Below the pieces are notes generated by a model. It was not told the DNA's origin and searched no databases. It saw only the letters and a list, made by a program, of their open reading frames with translations. From IMG/VR virus record IMGVR_UViG_3300034060_001466, positions 206,137 to 270,136 of that record: DNA of 64,000 nt. One strand, given 5' to 3'. Of the stretch, positions 54,581 through 62,569 are shown piece after piece. Made by a program: the position numbers and the translations under genes. This stretch comes from a virus. How positions within the stretch are numbered: the stretch's first letter is position 1; every line of letters starts with the position of its first letter.

Positions 54581-55823
54581 GATATTAAATTTCAAACAGT
54601 TTTTAACTGAAGCCGCAAATGGCCGACTTGATACTACTGGATTAGAACCTATCGCTGGTGCAGGACAACCGACTAAAGGTCATAAATTAAATTCAATTGC
54701 AGCGAAAGCATACGAAGAAATGAGAGCTGCTGCCGAAGCAGACGGAATAACTTGGGGAATTACTGACTCGTACAGAGATTACGATTCGCAAGTTGATGTC
54801 GCTGCACGTAAAGGTCTCTATAAAAATGGAGGACTTGCGGCAGTTCCTGGAACTTCCAATCACGGATGGGGAAGCGCTCTTGACTTAGACCTTAGTGCTG
54901 AAGCTCTTCAGTGGTTGAAGGACAATGCTGCAACTTATGGATTCACAAATATTCCAAGAGAGTCTTGGCATTGGGAACACAAAGGCAGCGTTGAATTTGC
55001 AAAGACTGGTAAAGAGGGAGCCGGTCGAACTACTGACTCTGTTTTAATTGATGCAAATCTTATTAACCGACTAATCACAGCCCTTAAAGATAAAAACTTT
55101 TCACAAGCTGATCTAGATAAACACACAACTCTTACCCCAGGAAAAGGGCAGAATTTTAAATCTACCTCAAAATTCCCTGAAGAAAATATGGATGCCTTAC
55201 TAAAGGCGATGGATCAAAACGGAATAACTAATGAATTTGCTAGAAAGGCAGTACTTGGAGTTATTTCAAAAGAGTCTCCTAATTTAACTAGTGAAATTTC
55301 TTATTTCGGTACCCCTATTTCAAGAATACGTGAGGTATTTCCAAGCAAATTATCCCAATACACCGATGAACAAATTGAGGGTTGGAGGACCCAAGGCCAA
55401 GAATTATTCGATAGCCTATTTTGGGAAGCAGTATACGGTGGAAAATACGGAAACGTTTCTCCAGGAGACGGAGCTAAGTATAGAGGCCGTGGATTTAATG
55501 GAATAACGTTTAAAGGAAATTACGAAAATCTTCAAAGAATATACGACCAAATGGGAGCTAAACTTGGAAAAGTTAATATTGTTGAGAATCCTGAAGAATT
55601 GGAAAAACCTGAAGTTGCAGCAGAATTCGCAGTAATTTATTTCATTGATTCGTTTGATCGCAAAGGAAAAGATCCAAATGCATATACTGACTTAGACAGT
55701 GCAGTACAAGACTACGTTCAGGCAAATGCCGGATGGGGCTCTTCATTGGGATCAACTGTCGGTAGAGAAGCTATAGCGAAAGCAAGCGCCTTCGCTAAGA
55801 GCCTAGATGCAGAAGTTGCTTAA
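54570..55823 (+). CDS. Capsid-targeted-like bifunctional peptidoglycan hydrolase (M15 peptidase + GH19-like)
   Basis: Starting at MENKILNFKQFLTEAA (ATG at 54570; L-T-E) gives 417 residues. Residues 45-135 are a VanY/M15-type DD-peptidase: DSYRDYDSQVDVAARKG, SNHGWGSALDLDLS and WHWEHKGS, with zinc ligands H, D and H. Residues 200-400 resemble a GH19 lysozyme/chitinase: LGVISKESPNL with the catalytic Glu and KYRGRGFNGITFKGNYENL. It could open host wall during entry or exit. Confidence 0.88.
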   Translation: MENKILNFKQFLTEAANGRLDTTGLEPIAGAGQPTKGHKLNSIAAKAYEEMRAAAEADGITWGITDSYRDYDSQVDVAARKGLYKNGGLAAVPGTSNHGWGSALDLDLSAEALQWLKDNAATYGFTNIPRESWHWEHKGSVEFAKTGKEGAGRTTDSVLIDANLINRLITALKDKNFSQADLDKHTTLTPGKGQNFKSTSKFPEENMDALLKAMDQNGITNEFARKAVLGVISKESPNLTSEISYFGTPISRIREVFPSKLSQYTDEQIEGWRTQGQELFDSLFWEAVYGGKYGNVSPGDGAKYRGRGFNGITFKGNYENLQRIYDQMGAKLGKVNIVENPEELEKPEVAAEFAVIYFIDSFDRKGKDPNAYTDLDSAVQDYVQANAGWGSSLGSTVGREAIAKASAFAKSLDAEVA

Positions 55824-56170
55824 TTTAAGCGGTAATTCTTAAAGTGAGTTGGAATACTTATCGTTTCATCATACCATTCGAATGAGTCAAGGTTAACCTC
55901 TTTCATTGATTCAAGCAGAGCATCATACTCCATTCCAGTTTCGTAATAGTTTGCAACGAACCATGCAACTCTCTCTTCGTATGTAGCTTCGCGATTCGCT
56001 TGATCGTCTAAATAGAATTCACGATTAGGATCGCCGTTCTCAGCGTTATCTCTCCCAAGAGCAGACTTAACCCAGTTAGCTAATTGTTCATCCGCACACG
56101 TTGCAACGGTTCCTTCTTGACTAATTGATCCAGTATCTGGGTCAATGTCTCTAAATTTTACTAGTATCAT
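55820..56170 (-). CDS. Unknown acidic protein (116 aa)
   Basis: The ATG at 56170 forms an ATGA overlap with the small gene upstream; an alternative ATG at 56179 would add three residues. The protein (MILVKFRDIDPDTGSISQEG) is acidic, with TYEERVAWFVANYYETGMEY in the middle. The function is unknown. Confidence 0.68.
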   Translation of the reverse strand: MILVKFRDIDPDTGSISQEGTVATCADEQLANWVKSALGRDNAENGDPNREFYLDDQANREATYEERVAWFVANYYETGMEYDALLESMKEVNLDSFEWYDETISIPTHFKNYRLN

Positions 56171-56298
56171 AGATTCCATTTGTTTTTAATTTTAATAAAG
56201 TACTGATCCTGCTTACGACCGTTTACGAAAAACCAGCCAATGTACAAATCCCAAAACTGTTCAAGTCTTTTGATCCTGGATAAAGTTTCAGTTTTCAT
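56167..56298 (-). CDS. 43-residue basic protein
   Basis: The ORF begins MKTETLSRIKRLEQFWDLYI and ends YFIKIKNKWNL. It is coupled by ATGA to the gene at 55820 and ends close to the thymidylate synthase stop on the same strand. The function is unknown. Confidence 0.62.
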   Translation of the reverse strand: MKTETLSRIKRLEQFWDLYIGWFFVNGRKQDQYFIKIKNKWNL

Positions 56299-56299
56299 G

Positions 56300-57466
56300 T
56301 TAGTTACTTAGTGGTGCTTTAATTGATGGGTGTGATTGATAATCGACTAATTCAAAATCATCAATTAACCAATGTTCTGGCGTGAATGATGGTTCGTTTT
56401 TAAAATGCAATTTGATATTGCACTTAGGTAACTCAAATGGTTCTCTTGTACGGTACGGAATTTTATAAGCATCGTAGTACTCAGACATACCTCCACCGAA
56501 TGGCATCAGTTCATTAACTGCTTTGTTATATAAACGCAAGCTCATAGCATCCTTTAACATGGTCTCCCTTTCTTCTGGTGTATACTTTCTACCAATTTGT
56601 TCCTTTGCTTGTTCAATGTGGTTCAAATATAAATGAGTATCTCCTAAGTTTCCAATCAATTCATCAGGAATCATATTAACTTCTTTTGCAATGATTTCTA
56701 GAAGAAGTCCGTAACTTGCAATATTGAACGGAAGGCCTAAGAATGTATCTACTGAACGTTGATTCCACATAAGGGAGATTGCTCTGGTTGGAACATTCCA
56801 TTGATTGATTTCAGAATGGGATAAGGTATCCGGCCCACCTCCATTATAGATTTGATTAAACATTTCTTGACTGACTAAGGATCTTCTTTCTTCTAAACTT
56901 AATTCTCTTGTATAACATTGAAATCCATAATGACAAGGTGGAAGTGTCATTTGGTCTAATTCACCTACATTCCATGCATTTACCATTAATCGTCTTGAGT
57001 CTGGATTTGTTTTAAGGTCGTTGATTAGGTTTTGGATTTGGTCTACTCCTCCATCAAATATAGCGCCCCAATTTCTCCATTGTCTACCATAAATTGGACC
57101 TAATTCACCCCAGGTCTTTGCTCTTAACGAATCATTTTTTATTGTATCAATAAACTCCATTATTGATAATGTATGGTCTGCTGTACTTTTGTATTTCTTA
57201 TAAGCATCACCATCCCAAATATGACAATTATTGTCAACCAAATACTTAATATTTGTATCACCACGCAAGAACCACAATAATTCAGTTACAATTGTTTTGA
57301 ATGGCATCTTCTTAGTTGTAAGTAAAGGAAACCCTTCACTCATTTTATGACGGATCTGTCTACCGAATACTGAAATTGTTCCAGTACCGGTTCGGTCACT
57401 CTTCTCCACTCCATAATCTAAAATCGATTGAAGAAGATCGGTGTATTGTTTATCGAGTCGGTTCAT
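56300..57466 (-). CDS. thyA: Thymidylate synthase (ThyA-type) with insertion
   Basis: The 388-residue protein has the ThyA hallmarks: KSDRTGTGTISVFGRQIRHK at the folate/dUMP site, PIYGRQWRNWG, the nucleophilic Cys in TLPPCHYGFQCYT, and SLMWNQRSVDTFLGLPFNIA. It is about 120 residues longer than bacterial ThyA. One insert follows YGFQCYT (RELSLEERRSLVSQEMFNQI), and others lie near residue 110. It makes dTMP from dUMP using methylene-tetrahydrofolate. It overlaps the small gene upstream. Confidence 0.97.
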   Translation of the reverse strand: MNRLDKQYTDLLQSILDYGVEKSDRTGTGTISVFGRQIRHKMSEGFPLLTTKKMPFKTIVTELLWFLRGDTNIKYLVDNNCHIWDGDAYKKYKSTADHTLSIMEFIDTIKNDSLRAKTWGELGPIYGRQWRNWGAIFDGGVDQIQNLINDLKTNPDSRRLMVNAWNVGELDQMTLPPCHYGFQCYTRELSLEERRSLVSQEMFNQIYNGGGPDTLSHSEINQWNVPTRAISLMWNQRSVDTFLGLPFNIASYGLLLEIIAKEVNMIPDELIGNLGDTHLYLNHIEQAKEQIGRKYTPEERETMLKDAMSLRLYNKAVNELMPFGGGMSEYYDAYKIPYRTREPFELPKCNIKLHFKNEPSFTPEHWLIDDFELVDYQSHPSIKAPLSN

Positions 57467-57599
57467 TGATAATTTCTCTTAATCTTTTAATTTCTGCAAT
57501 TACATCATCGCCTAATTCAATTTTAGACATTATTGTTAGGTCTGCAACTTGGTCCATCAATACCTCGATTAGTGCATCCTTTGCTTGATCTGGTGTCAT
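57450..57599 (-). CDS. 49-residue acidic helical protein
   Basis: The ORF begins MTPDQAKDALIEVLMDQVAD and ends EIINEPTR. It overlaps the thymidylate synthase start by 17 bp, which supports coupling. The function is unknown. Confidence 0.62.
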   Translation of the reverse strand: MTPDQAKDALIEVLMDQVADLTIMSKIELGDDVIAEIKRLREIINEPTR

Positions 57600-57619
57600 A
57601 CTTTTTCTATTTTTTAGGT

Positions 57620-57853
57620 TTATAATAAATCGTCCAATCCATTGGACTCTTGGTTTAATTCTTCAATTCGAGTATCTACGTAACTCTTTAATTCGCTAGC
57701 CGCTTTTAAGTAAGCCTCTCTAAGTTCATGGAATTTAGGATCCTTTACCTCTTCGAAACTTGAATAGTGCTCAAAGCAATAGTGCATACCTTCAGCTCTC
57801 ATTCGGTAGCTAACGTTTTCAAATTGTTCTATTTGAGTATCTAAGTCTGCCAT
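57620..57853 (-). CDS. Small acidic helical phage protein (77 aa)
   Basis: The protein (MADLDTQIEQFENVSYRMRA...) is helical with KFHELREAYLKAASELKSYV. It lies close to its neighbours in the operon. It is of a type common in T4-like phages; the function is unknown. Confidence 0.68.
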   Translation of the reverse strand: MADLDTQIEQFENVSYRMRAEGMHYCFEHYSSFEEVKDPKFHELREAYLKAASELKSYVDTRIEELNQESNGLDDLL

Positions 57854-57861
57854 AATTATAA

Positions 57862-58551
57862 TTATTTGTACCAGCCAGTAAAGCTGATTCTTTTATTTTT
57901 GCAACCTTGAGCAATTTCAGTAACGAAATGCGGAGCTCCACTAGCTGCATTTCCAAATACATTAAACATAACCAAGTTATTAAATTTAGGAACCACTATT
58001 GCATCCGCGTTTTTCCAATCCCAATCCATTCTAACAAAAAGTCCACCGTTCCACGGTTTCCAATTTTTGGAAAGGTGATACACAAACGCAATTCGGCCAT
58101 TTACTCCATCAGTATGAGGTCCATTGTAATGGCCTTCCTCATAGCAATTCATAAACGTGTAATTAGGATCAAGCGTAATTCCAGAATATCCAGTAATGTA
58201 CTCAAGAGCTTCAATGAATTCAGCTGATTTAAAAACTTCCAAGTTATAATGATGATCTTCTGTTCTTCTATACGTGTAGGAGAATTGGTTTTGATCATTT
58301 AATTCCCTAATGTATGCTAATCTTTCTGGAATGGAAGGATCTCCAGGCTTGCATCTATAAATTGGATAGGCTGCTGACAAGTTATATTGGTCTGGATAAA
58401 TTGCCAAATCCCAATAATCAGCAGGCTTATTAAAGTAATATTGTTGAATTTGCTCAGCATCAGCATCCACCAAAAAATCCTCAAAAGAAATGAAGTTTTT
58501 TTCGATCCATTGCTGACGTATCTTTTCTACATTAAAAAGGTTTATTGCCAT
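57862..58551 (-). CDS. 2-oxoglutarate/Fe(II) oxygenase
   Basis: Starting at MAINLFNVEKIRQQWI (ATG at 58551) gives 229 residues. The iron-binding motif is seen as GPHTDGVNGRIAFVYHL (H-x-D) and GAPHFVTEIAQGCKNKRIS (distal H and the Arg for 2OG). The family hydroxylates peptides, nucleic-acid bases or small molecules. The prolyl-hydroxylase-like layout suggests a protein or base target; it is unknown. Confidence 0.85.
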   Translation of the reverse strand: MAINLFNVEKIRQQWIEKNFISFEDFLVDADAEQIQQYYFNKPADYWDLAIYPDQYNLSAAYPIYRCKPGDPSIPERLAYIRELNDQNQFSYTYRRTEDHHYNLEVFKSAEFIEALEYITGYSGITLDPNYTFMNCYEEGHYNGPHTDGVNGRIAFVYHLSKNWKPWNGGLFVRMDWDWKNADAIVVPKFNNLVMFNVFGNAASGAPHFVTEIAQGCKNKRISFTGWYK

Positions 58552-58553
58552 TG

Positions 58554-58913
58554 CTATAAGTTTATTTCTCGCCAAGGAGTTTCATTATTCCAAAATTCAA
58601 AAGTATCTCCGTCCTGTGGATTAACGTTTCTGGATTGAGGGCTAATCTCCTTCATTATCCGTTGAGCCGCGATTAACTCTTTTTGAAATTTAGAGTCCTT
58701 CCAGGCTGCATCTAATTTGGCAATTTCAGGATCCTCAAAATTATAGGTTAAACCTGCTTCTTCTACTATAATCCAATTAGCTGAATCAATTACAAACCAC
58801 GTATTTCCCATTGTAATTCCATACAGGAATAGCGTACGAGACTCTTCAAGTTCCCTGTGTTGTTTTATTAGATGACTAAATACCTCATTTCCGAGGTCGA
58901 TAATATCTTTCAT
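58554..58913 (-). CDS. Unknown protein (119 aa)
   Basis: The protein (MKDIIDLGNEVFSHLIKQHR...) is alpha/beta with TWFVIDSANWIIVEEAGLTY. It lies upstream of the oxygenase gene. A TAGTATAATA promoter ends 5 nt before the ATG. Confidence 0.68.
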   Translation of the reverse strand: MKDIIDLGNEVFSHLIKQHRELEESRTLFLYGITMGNTWFVIDSANWIIVEEAGLTYNFEDPEIAKLDAAWKDSKFQKELIAAQRIMKEISPQSRNVNPQDGDTFEFWNNETPWREINL

Positions 58914-58918
58914 GCTAC

Positions 58919-58928
58919 TATTATACTA
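58919..58928 (-). promoter_or_regulatory. Promoter TAGTATAATA, 5 nt before ATG
   Basis: The motif ends 5 nt before the ATG at 58913 and overlaps the stop of the glycosylase gene. Confidence 0.5.
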
Positions 58929-59732
58929 TAATTGTAGACTTGGAACCCAATGAGTGGTTCTTCCGTCTAAGGTTTCTTCCCTAACCACCAGATTGCCCAA
59001 TAGATCGGTCTTTTGTGCATACACTTCAAAGTCAAAGGTAAATCCACCTGACTCACCAGTTACCTGTCGATAATTTCGGATACTGGCGCCGCCTTGTGTA
59101 TAGGAAGATCGCATGATTAATTTTCCCCAATTCCATAATCCACAAATATCTTCCTGAGTTAGGTCGCTGACCAGTCGATATGGGGATATTCTGCACCGGT
59201 AAAGCATTTCACATTTGATATAGTTACCGACCCCGGCAAATAGCGACTGGTCCATTAAAGCTTCAGCTACAGTTTTCTTCTGAGCCTTAGGTAACTCAAC
59301 TTTTCTAACAAAATCGTACATGCTTGAGGTCTGATCGTTTAGCATATCAAGCCCCAAGCCGGCCAGTTTTTTTGCAAGATCTGAAGTTTGCATGAACTTT
59401 AGTGTACCGAATCTGCGTTGATCAACGAAATATAACGAAGTGCCATCATCGAAGCCTATACGGAAATGGCTGTGTGGTCTCAAGTCAGTTGACCAGAACC
59501 CGCTCATTCCCAGTGTTATCCAGAGGCAGGTCTCGTCACTTAATTCAAGCCAAATGAATTTGCCTTTAACTCCACCGCCCACTACTCTGGTGGGTAAACT
59601 GGGGCTAACGACTAGGTCCGGTGCTCTCTTTAGGAAGCGGCCGCCTAATACTTCAAATTGAGTAACCGTCTTTCCTTTGGAAAATTCGGCAATTCCTTCG
59701 TACACTCTTCTACATTCAGGTCCTTCTGGCAT
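58926..59732 (-). CDS. Fpg/Nei-type DNA glycosylase with zincless finger
   Basis: The 268-residue protein begins MPEGPECRRVYEGIAEFSKG, with the catalytic Pro-Glu at the mature N-terminus. It keeps the H2TH region (DQSLFAGVGNYIKCEMLYRC). The C-terminal finger (EVYAQKTDLLGNLVVREETL, then GRTTHWVP) lacks the four Cys of Fpg, so it is a zincless finger like NEIL1. It excises oxidised bases. It neighbours other repair genes. Confidence 0.92.
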   Translation of the reverse strand: MPEGPECRRVYEGIAEFSKGKTVTQFEVLGGRFLKRAPDLVVSPSLPTRVVGGGVKGKFIWLELSDETCLWITLGMSGFWSTDLRPHSHFRIGFDDGTSLYFVDQRRFGTLKFMQTSDLAKKLAGLGLDMLNDQTSSMYDFVRKVELPKAQKKTVAEALMDQSLFAGVGNYIKCEMLYRCRISPYRLVSDLTQEDICGLWNWGKLIMRSSYTQGGASIRNYRQVTGESGGFTFDFEVYAQKTDLLGNLVVREETLDGRTTHWVPSLQL

Positions 59733-59733
59733 G

Positions 59734-59741
59734 GATAAATA
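59734..59741 (+). promoter_or_regulatory. Late promoter GATAAATA
   Basis: It lies 28 nt before the ATG at 59770 and is adjacent to the Fpg start on the other strand. Confidence 0.6.
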
Positions 59742-59769
59742 AATTTATTAAAATTATACCAAAAACATA

Positions 59770-60246
59770 ATGAAACGATACGTTGCACTATTTGAAAGTT
59801 TCGAAGAAAGCTTTGACGATTTTCACCAAAAAGCGGATATGAAGTCAGACCGATTCTATCACGAAACGGCTAGAGAATTAATTGAATTGGCGAATCAATA
59901 CAGCTCAGCAGGCATTGATATTGACCCTTACTCTGAAAAATACGGCACTGCTACCCGATTAACAGACCTTGAGAATGACTTAATTGTTATGATTAATGAC
60001 GAAATGGGAGAGGCAATTGCTGAAGAATTCGCAGATGAAGCTGATACTCTATTGGCTCAGTATGCAGAAGGTTCTGATCTTAACGAAAAGAAGAAGACCA
60101 AGAAAATGAATGGCGATAAAGTATTCAAGAAGGACAAAGAGGTAAAGGATAATAAAATTATGCAAGCCAATCCTGTAAAATCTAGTTTTGAGTCTCCTGG
60201 TAAAAGGTTATCGATGAGATCTAATCAAGCAGCTGCTAAACAGTAA
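59770..60246 (+). CDS. Capsid-targeted-like basic/acidic protein (158 aa)
   Basis: It begins MKRYVALFESFEESFDD, matching the L-F-E-S-F part of the family. The N-terminal half is acidic and helical, and the second half is very basic (KKKTKKMNGDKVFKKDKEVK). This is the composition of an internal DNA-associated head protein. It has a late promoter. The function is unknown. Confidence 0.75.
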   Translation: MKRYVALFESFEESFDDFHQKADMKSDRFYHETARELIELANQYSSAGIDIDPYSEKYGTATRLTDLENDLIVMINDEMGEAIAEEFADEADTLLAQYAEGSDLNEKKKTKKMNGDKVFKKDKEVKDNKIMQANPVKSSFESPGKRLSMRSNQAAAKQ

Positions 60247-60291
60247 ACCTAATCCAGATTCTCAGTATAACACTCTATAAATTTATAAATT

Positions 60292-60489
60292 ATGTATTAC
60301 TTAGCAAAATTAAGATTCGAGTCGGAAGACGACAACGGCAAAACAAAAAAGATTCGTGAACAGTACTTAGTTGAGGCAAGCTCAGTAGGAGAAGCTGAAC
60401 AGAAATTACTTGACAGATTTGGAGAAGGAATTTCCCCATGTCAGTTAGAGGCAGTTCAGGAATCAAGAATATTGGGACTTATTGAATAA
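60292..60489 (+). CDS. DUF4494-like small protein (65 aa)
   Basis: The protein (MYYLAKLRFESEDDNGKTKK...) has REQYLVEASSVGEAEQKLLD, which matches the DUF4494 pattern of a beta strand followed by a helix with Ala-Glu. The family is found in Bacteroidetes and phages; the function is unknown. Confidence 0.68.
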   Translation: MYYLAKLRFESEDDNGKTKKIREQYLVEASSVGEAEQKLLDRFGEGISPCQLEAVQESRILGLIE

Positions 60490-60510
60490 GTTTACAGATA
60501 TTAAAAAGAA

Positions 60511-60536
60511 AAAAGGGAGCACTTGCTCCCTTTTTT
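60511..60536. terminator. Hairpin terminator
   Basis: AAAAGGGAGC AC TT GCTCCCTTTTTT between convergent genes. Confidence 0.85.
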
Positions 60537-60792
60537 ATTGTGGTTTAGTTTGTAACAAGTCAACTATTTTTGCCTGATCTTCTGGCGTTACCAGGATATT
60601 ATCAAAGTGTCCATACCTGGACCGGTAGCCAAATGCATACCTTAAGCCTGCCCATAATCTCCGAAAGAAGCCTGGAGTTGGACATAGGTGGACCTCCAAC
60701 CAAACCTCTTGATCAGTGGTGTCCTTGATTAGGATAAACTGGTGTTCTGGACAGTGACAGTCACAAATAACTACGTGTTTTTCTAAATTCAT
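60535..60792 (-). CDS. Small phage protein (85 aa)
   Basis: The protein (MNLEKHVVICDCHCPEHQFI...) has an N-terminal CDCHCPEH cluster that may bind metal. It continues with WAGLRYAFGYRSRYGHFDNI, a pattern common in phage proteins. It overlaps the gene upstream by 4 bp. The function is unknown. Confidence 0.68.
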   Translation of the reverse strand: MNLEKHVVICDCHCPEHQFILIKDTTDQEVWLEVHLCPTPGFFRRLWAGLRYAFGYRSRYGHFDNILVTPEDQAKIVDLLQTKPQ

Positions 60793-61076
60793 CTCTTTAC
60801 TTTTATTTTTTGAATTATTGCCATTTTACCGACTGGCGACCATCTGGCCTCCTCCTCGTATTGAAATTTCCCAGTATCCCAAAGAAATACTTGACCGTTT
60901 CGGTTCATTACAGTTAGGGCTGCACGCTCTGGCAGATTTGGGAATGAGATGCCCTGCTCAAATAGTGCAAGTTTATAGGCTGACCGGAATGTGCTTGAAA
61001 CTCCGCTATGTACTTCAGTTTCACCAACTCTTAGTGTTACTAAACAGACATCATTAGCTCTTAACGGACTCGCCAT
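60789..61076 (-). CDS. Unknown protein (95 aa)
   Basis: The protein (MASPLRANDVCLVTLRVGET...) is beta-rich with AALTVMNRNGQVFLWDTGKF. It overlaps the genes on both sides in a small operon. The function is unknown. Confidence 0.65.
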   Translation of the reverse strand: MASPLRANDVCLVTLRVGETEVHSGVSSTFRSAYKLALFEQGISFPNLPERAALTVMNRNGQVFLWDTGKFQYEEEARWSPVGKMAIIQKIKVKR

Positions 61077-61293
61077 TGAAATAGGTTGGAAATTTTTTAC
61101 GCAAGCTCTGCATCACAGTTGCATCATCTTTACCTAAGGTCACCTCTTCATAGATGTGATCTAGTATATCTATGCTGACTGGATTTCCGATCACTGCATC
61201 TATTTTTCTGGAGATAAAAGCCTTTGGCCCTTTCTTCTTTACTAGATCAGCAACCACTTCTGGTTCTGGAATAAAATATTTATTAAAGCTCAT
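61054..61293 (-). CDS. Unknown small protein (79 aa)
   Basis: The protein (MSFNKYFIPEPEVVADLVKK...) is basic and helical. Its promoter TAGTATAATA ends 5 nt before the ATG. It heads a three-gene unit. The function is unknown. Confidence 0.65.
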   Translation of the reverse strand: MSFNKYFIPEPEVVADLVKKKGPKAFISRKIDAVIGNPVSIDILDHIYEEVTLGKDDATVMQSLRKKFPTYFNGESVKS

Positions 61294-61298
61294 GCTAT

Positions 61299-61308
61299 TA
61301 TTATACTA
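61299..61308 (-). promoter_or_regulatory. Promoter TAGTATAATA, 5 nt before ATG
   Basis: It is followed by ATAGC and the ATG at 61293. Confidence 0.55.
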
Positions 61309-61354
61309 CAGTAGAGAATAAAAGGTTACATCGAAGACTTGCTAAACTTTCGCA

Positions 61355-61362
61355 AATAAATA
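61355..61362 (+). promoter_or_regulatory. Late promoter AATAAATA
   Basis: It lies 22 nt before the ATG at 61385. Confidence 0.6.
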
Positions 61363-61384
61363 AATTCAAATAATTTTATACACT

Positions 61385-62527
61385 ATGACACCAAATCCAG
61401 TATGTTATAATCGCCTTAGCCAATCACCGGCAGCGATTCATATAGGAACCGTTTCTTTGGGACTTACTCCTAAGGATTACCGAGCGGACACTGCTCGAAA
61501 ATGGAGAGCGGGTATTTCTCCAAACACAAATATAGTTCTGTATTCAGATACTTTTAGTAGAGGAATAGACACCGAAGATAATGCAGTACCGCGTATCTGG
61601 TGGATCGATGGAACTGGAACCTACACTGACAAAATCGCCGAATTAGTAAGTAGACTACCTGACCGAAGTGCAAATAATTATGCACTGATGAGTTACACAG
61701 AGACACTTGCCTGGTTAAAGGCCAGCGGCAAATATGCACTAATTAACTGTGATTACCCAGAATATACGTTCGCAGAGTCACTGACTGGTTGTCAAACGGT
61801 TGCGAATATTGAATCAGGTTACTTGGGAAGCTATTACGGCGGAGGAGACACTGAAATGTTTAACTTAGCAAATCCCACAACATCCGTTGGATTTGGAACA
61901 CACGCTCCAGCTGCATTCAAAGTTAAAGATTTTAATTTAATTAGCGCGACTGGAGTCACCCCAAATGGTAACGGCCTTGGCTCGGAGGGCGGATTTGTAT
62001 TAGGAGGAGCAGGCGGTCTTGTACAGACCACAGCAACGGCTGCAAGCGTTTACTCGAATGGCTTTGTATTTGAGGGAGTATTTGGAGAACTTGTACCTGA
62101 CAAAACACTTTTTGAATTATATGACACTGTCGCAAATAAAGCAATTTACCAAGTTCGAACAGCTGATTCAGGTATTCAGGTGTTGAATATCAGTGGATCG
62201 ATTTGTTATCAAGTCGACTATGACTTGGCTCTAACTCAACCGTCCACGTACATTACCTTCGCTCATAAAGCTGGAGAAACTCCGATCATTCGAGCGAACG
62301 GCGGAGAGAGCCGCAATTTATCAGTAATTACGCCTATTACCTGGACAAACACTACTAAATGGGTAGTTGGATCACATTTAAATGCTGGAACATATAGTGA
62401 GCAAGTACAGACCGTTAAGTCTTTTAAAATACACTTAGCTAATGATTCAGCTGCTGGCCATAGGGATTTACAGCAACTTTTACATTCCGCTAATTATCCA
62501 ATTGTAAGTAGTCTGTATACAGTTTAA
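61385..62527 (+). CDS. Late structural/fibre-like protein (380 aa)
   Basis: The first part (residues 1-120, including RIWWIDGTGTYTDKIAELVS) has an unrecognised fold. Residues 170-380 are beta-rich with GGFVLGGAGGLVQTTATAAS and FAHKAGETPIIRANGGESRN, resembling a LamG/concanavalin-like lectin domain of phage tail fibres. It is behind a late promoter and followed by a strong terminator. It may bind host glycans. Confidence 0.7.
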   Translation: MTPNPVCYNRLSQSPAAIHIGTVSLGLTPKDYRADTARKWRAGISPNTNIVLYSDTFSRGIDTEDNAVPRIWWIDGTGTYTDKIAELVSRLPDRSANNYALMSYTETLAWLKASGKYALINCDYPEYTFAESLTGCQTVANIESGYLGSYYGGGDTEMFNLANPTTSVGFGTHAPAAFKVKDFNLISATGVTPNGNGLGSEGGFVLGGAGGLVQTTATAASVYSNGFVFEGVFGELVPDKTLFELYDTVANKAIYQVRTADSGIQVLNISGSICYQVDYDLALTQPSTYITFAHKAGETPIIRANGGESRNLSVITPITWTNTTKWVVGSHLNAGTYSEQVQTVKSFKIHLANDSAAGHRDLQQLLHSANYPIVSSLYTV

Positions 62528-62550
62528 TCGGTTAATATAACTAACAAAAA

Positions 62551-62569
62551 AGGACTCTTAAAGAGTCCT
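62551..62569. terminator. Hairpin terminator
   Basis: AGGACTC TTAAA GAGTCCT flanked by A- and T-runs, between convergent genes. Confidence 0.85.
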
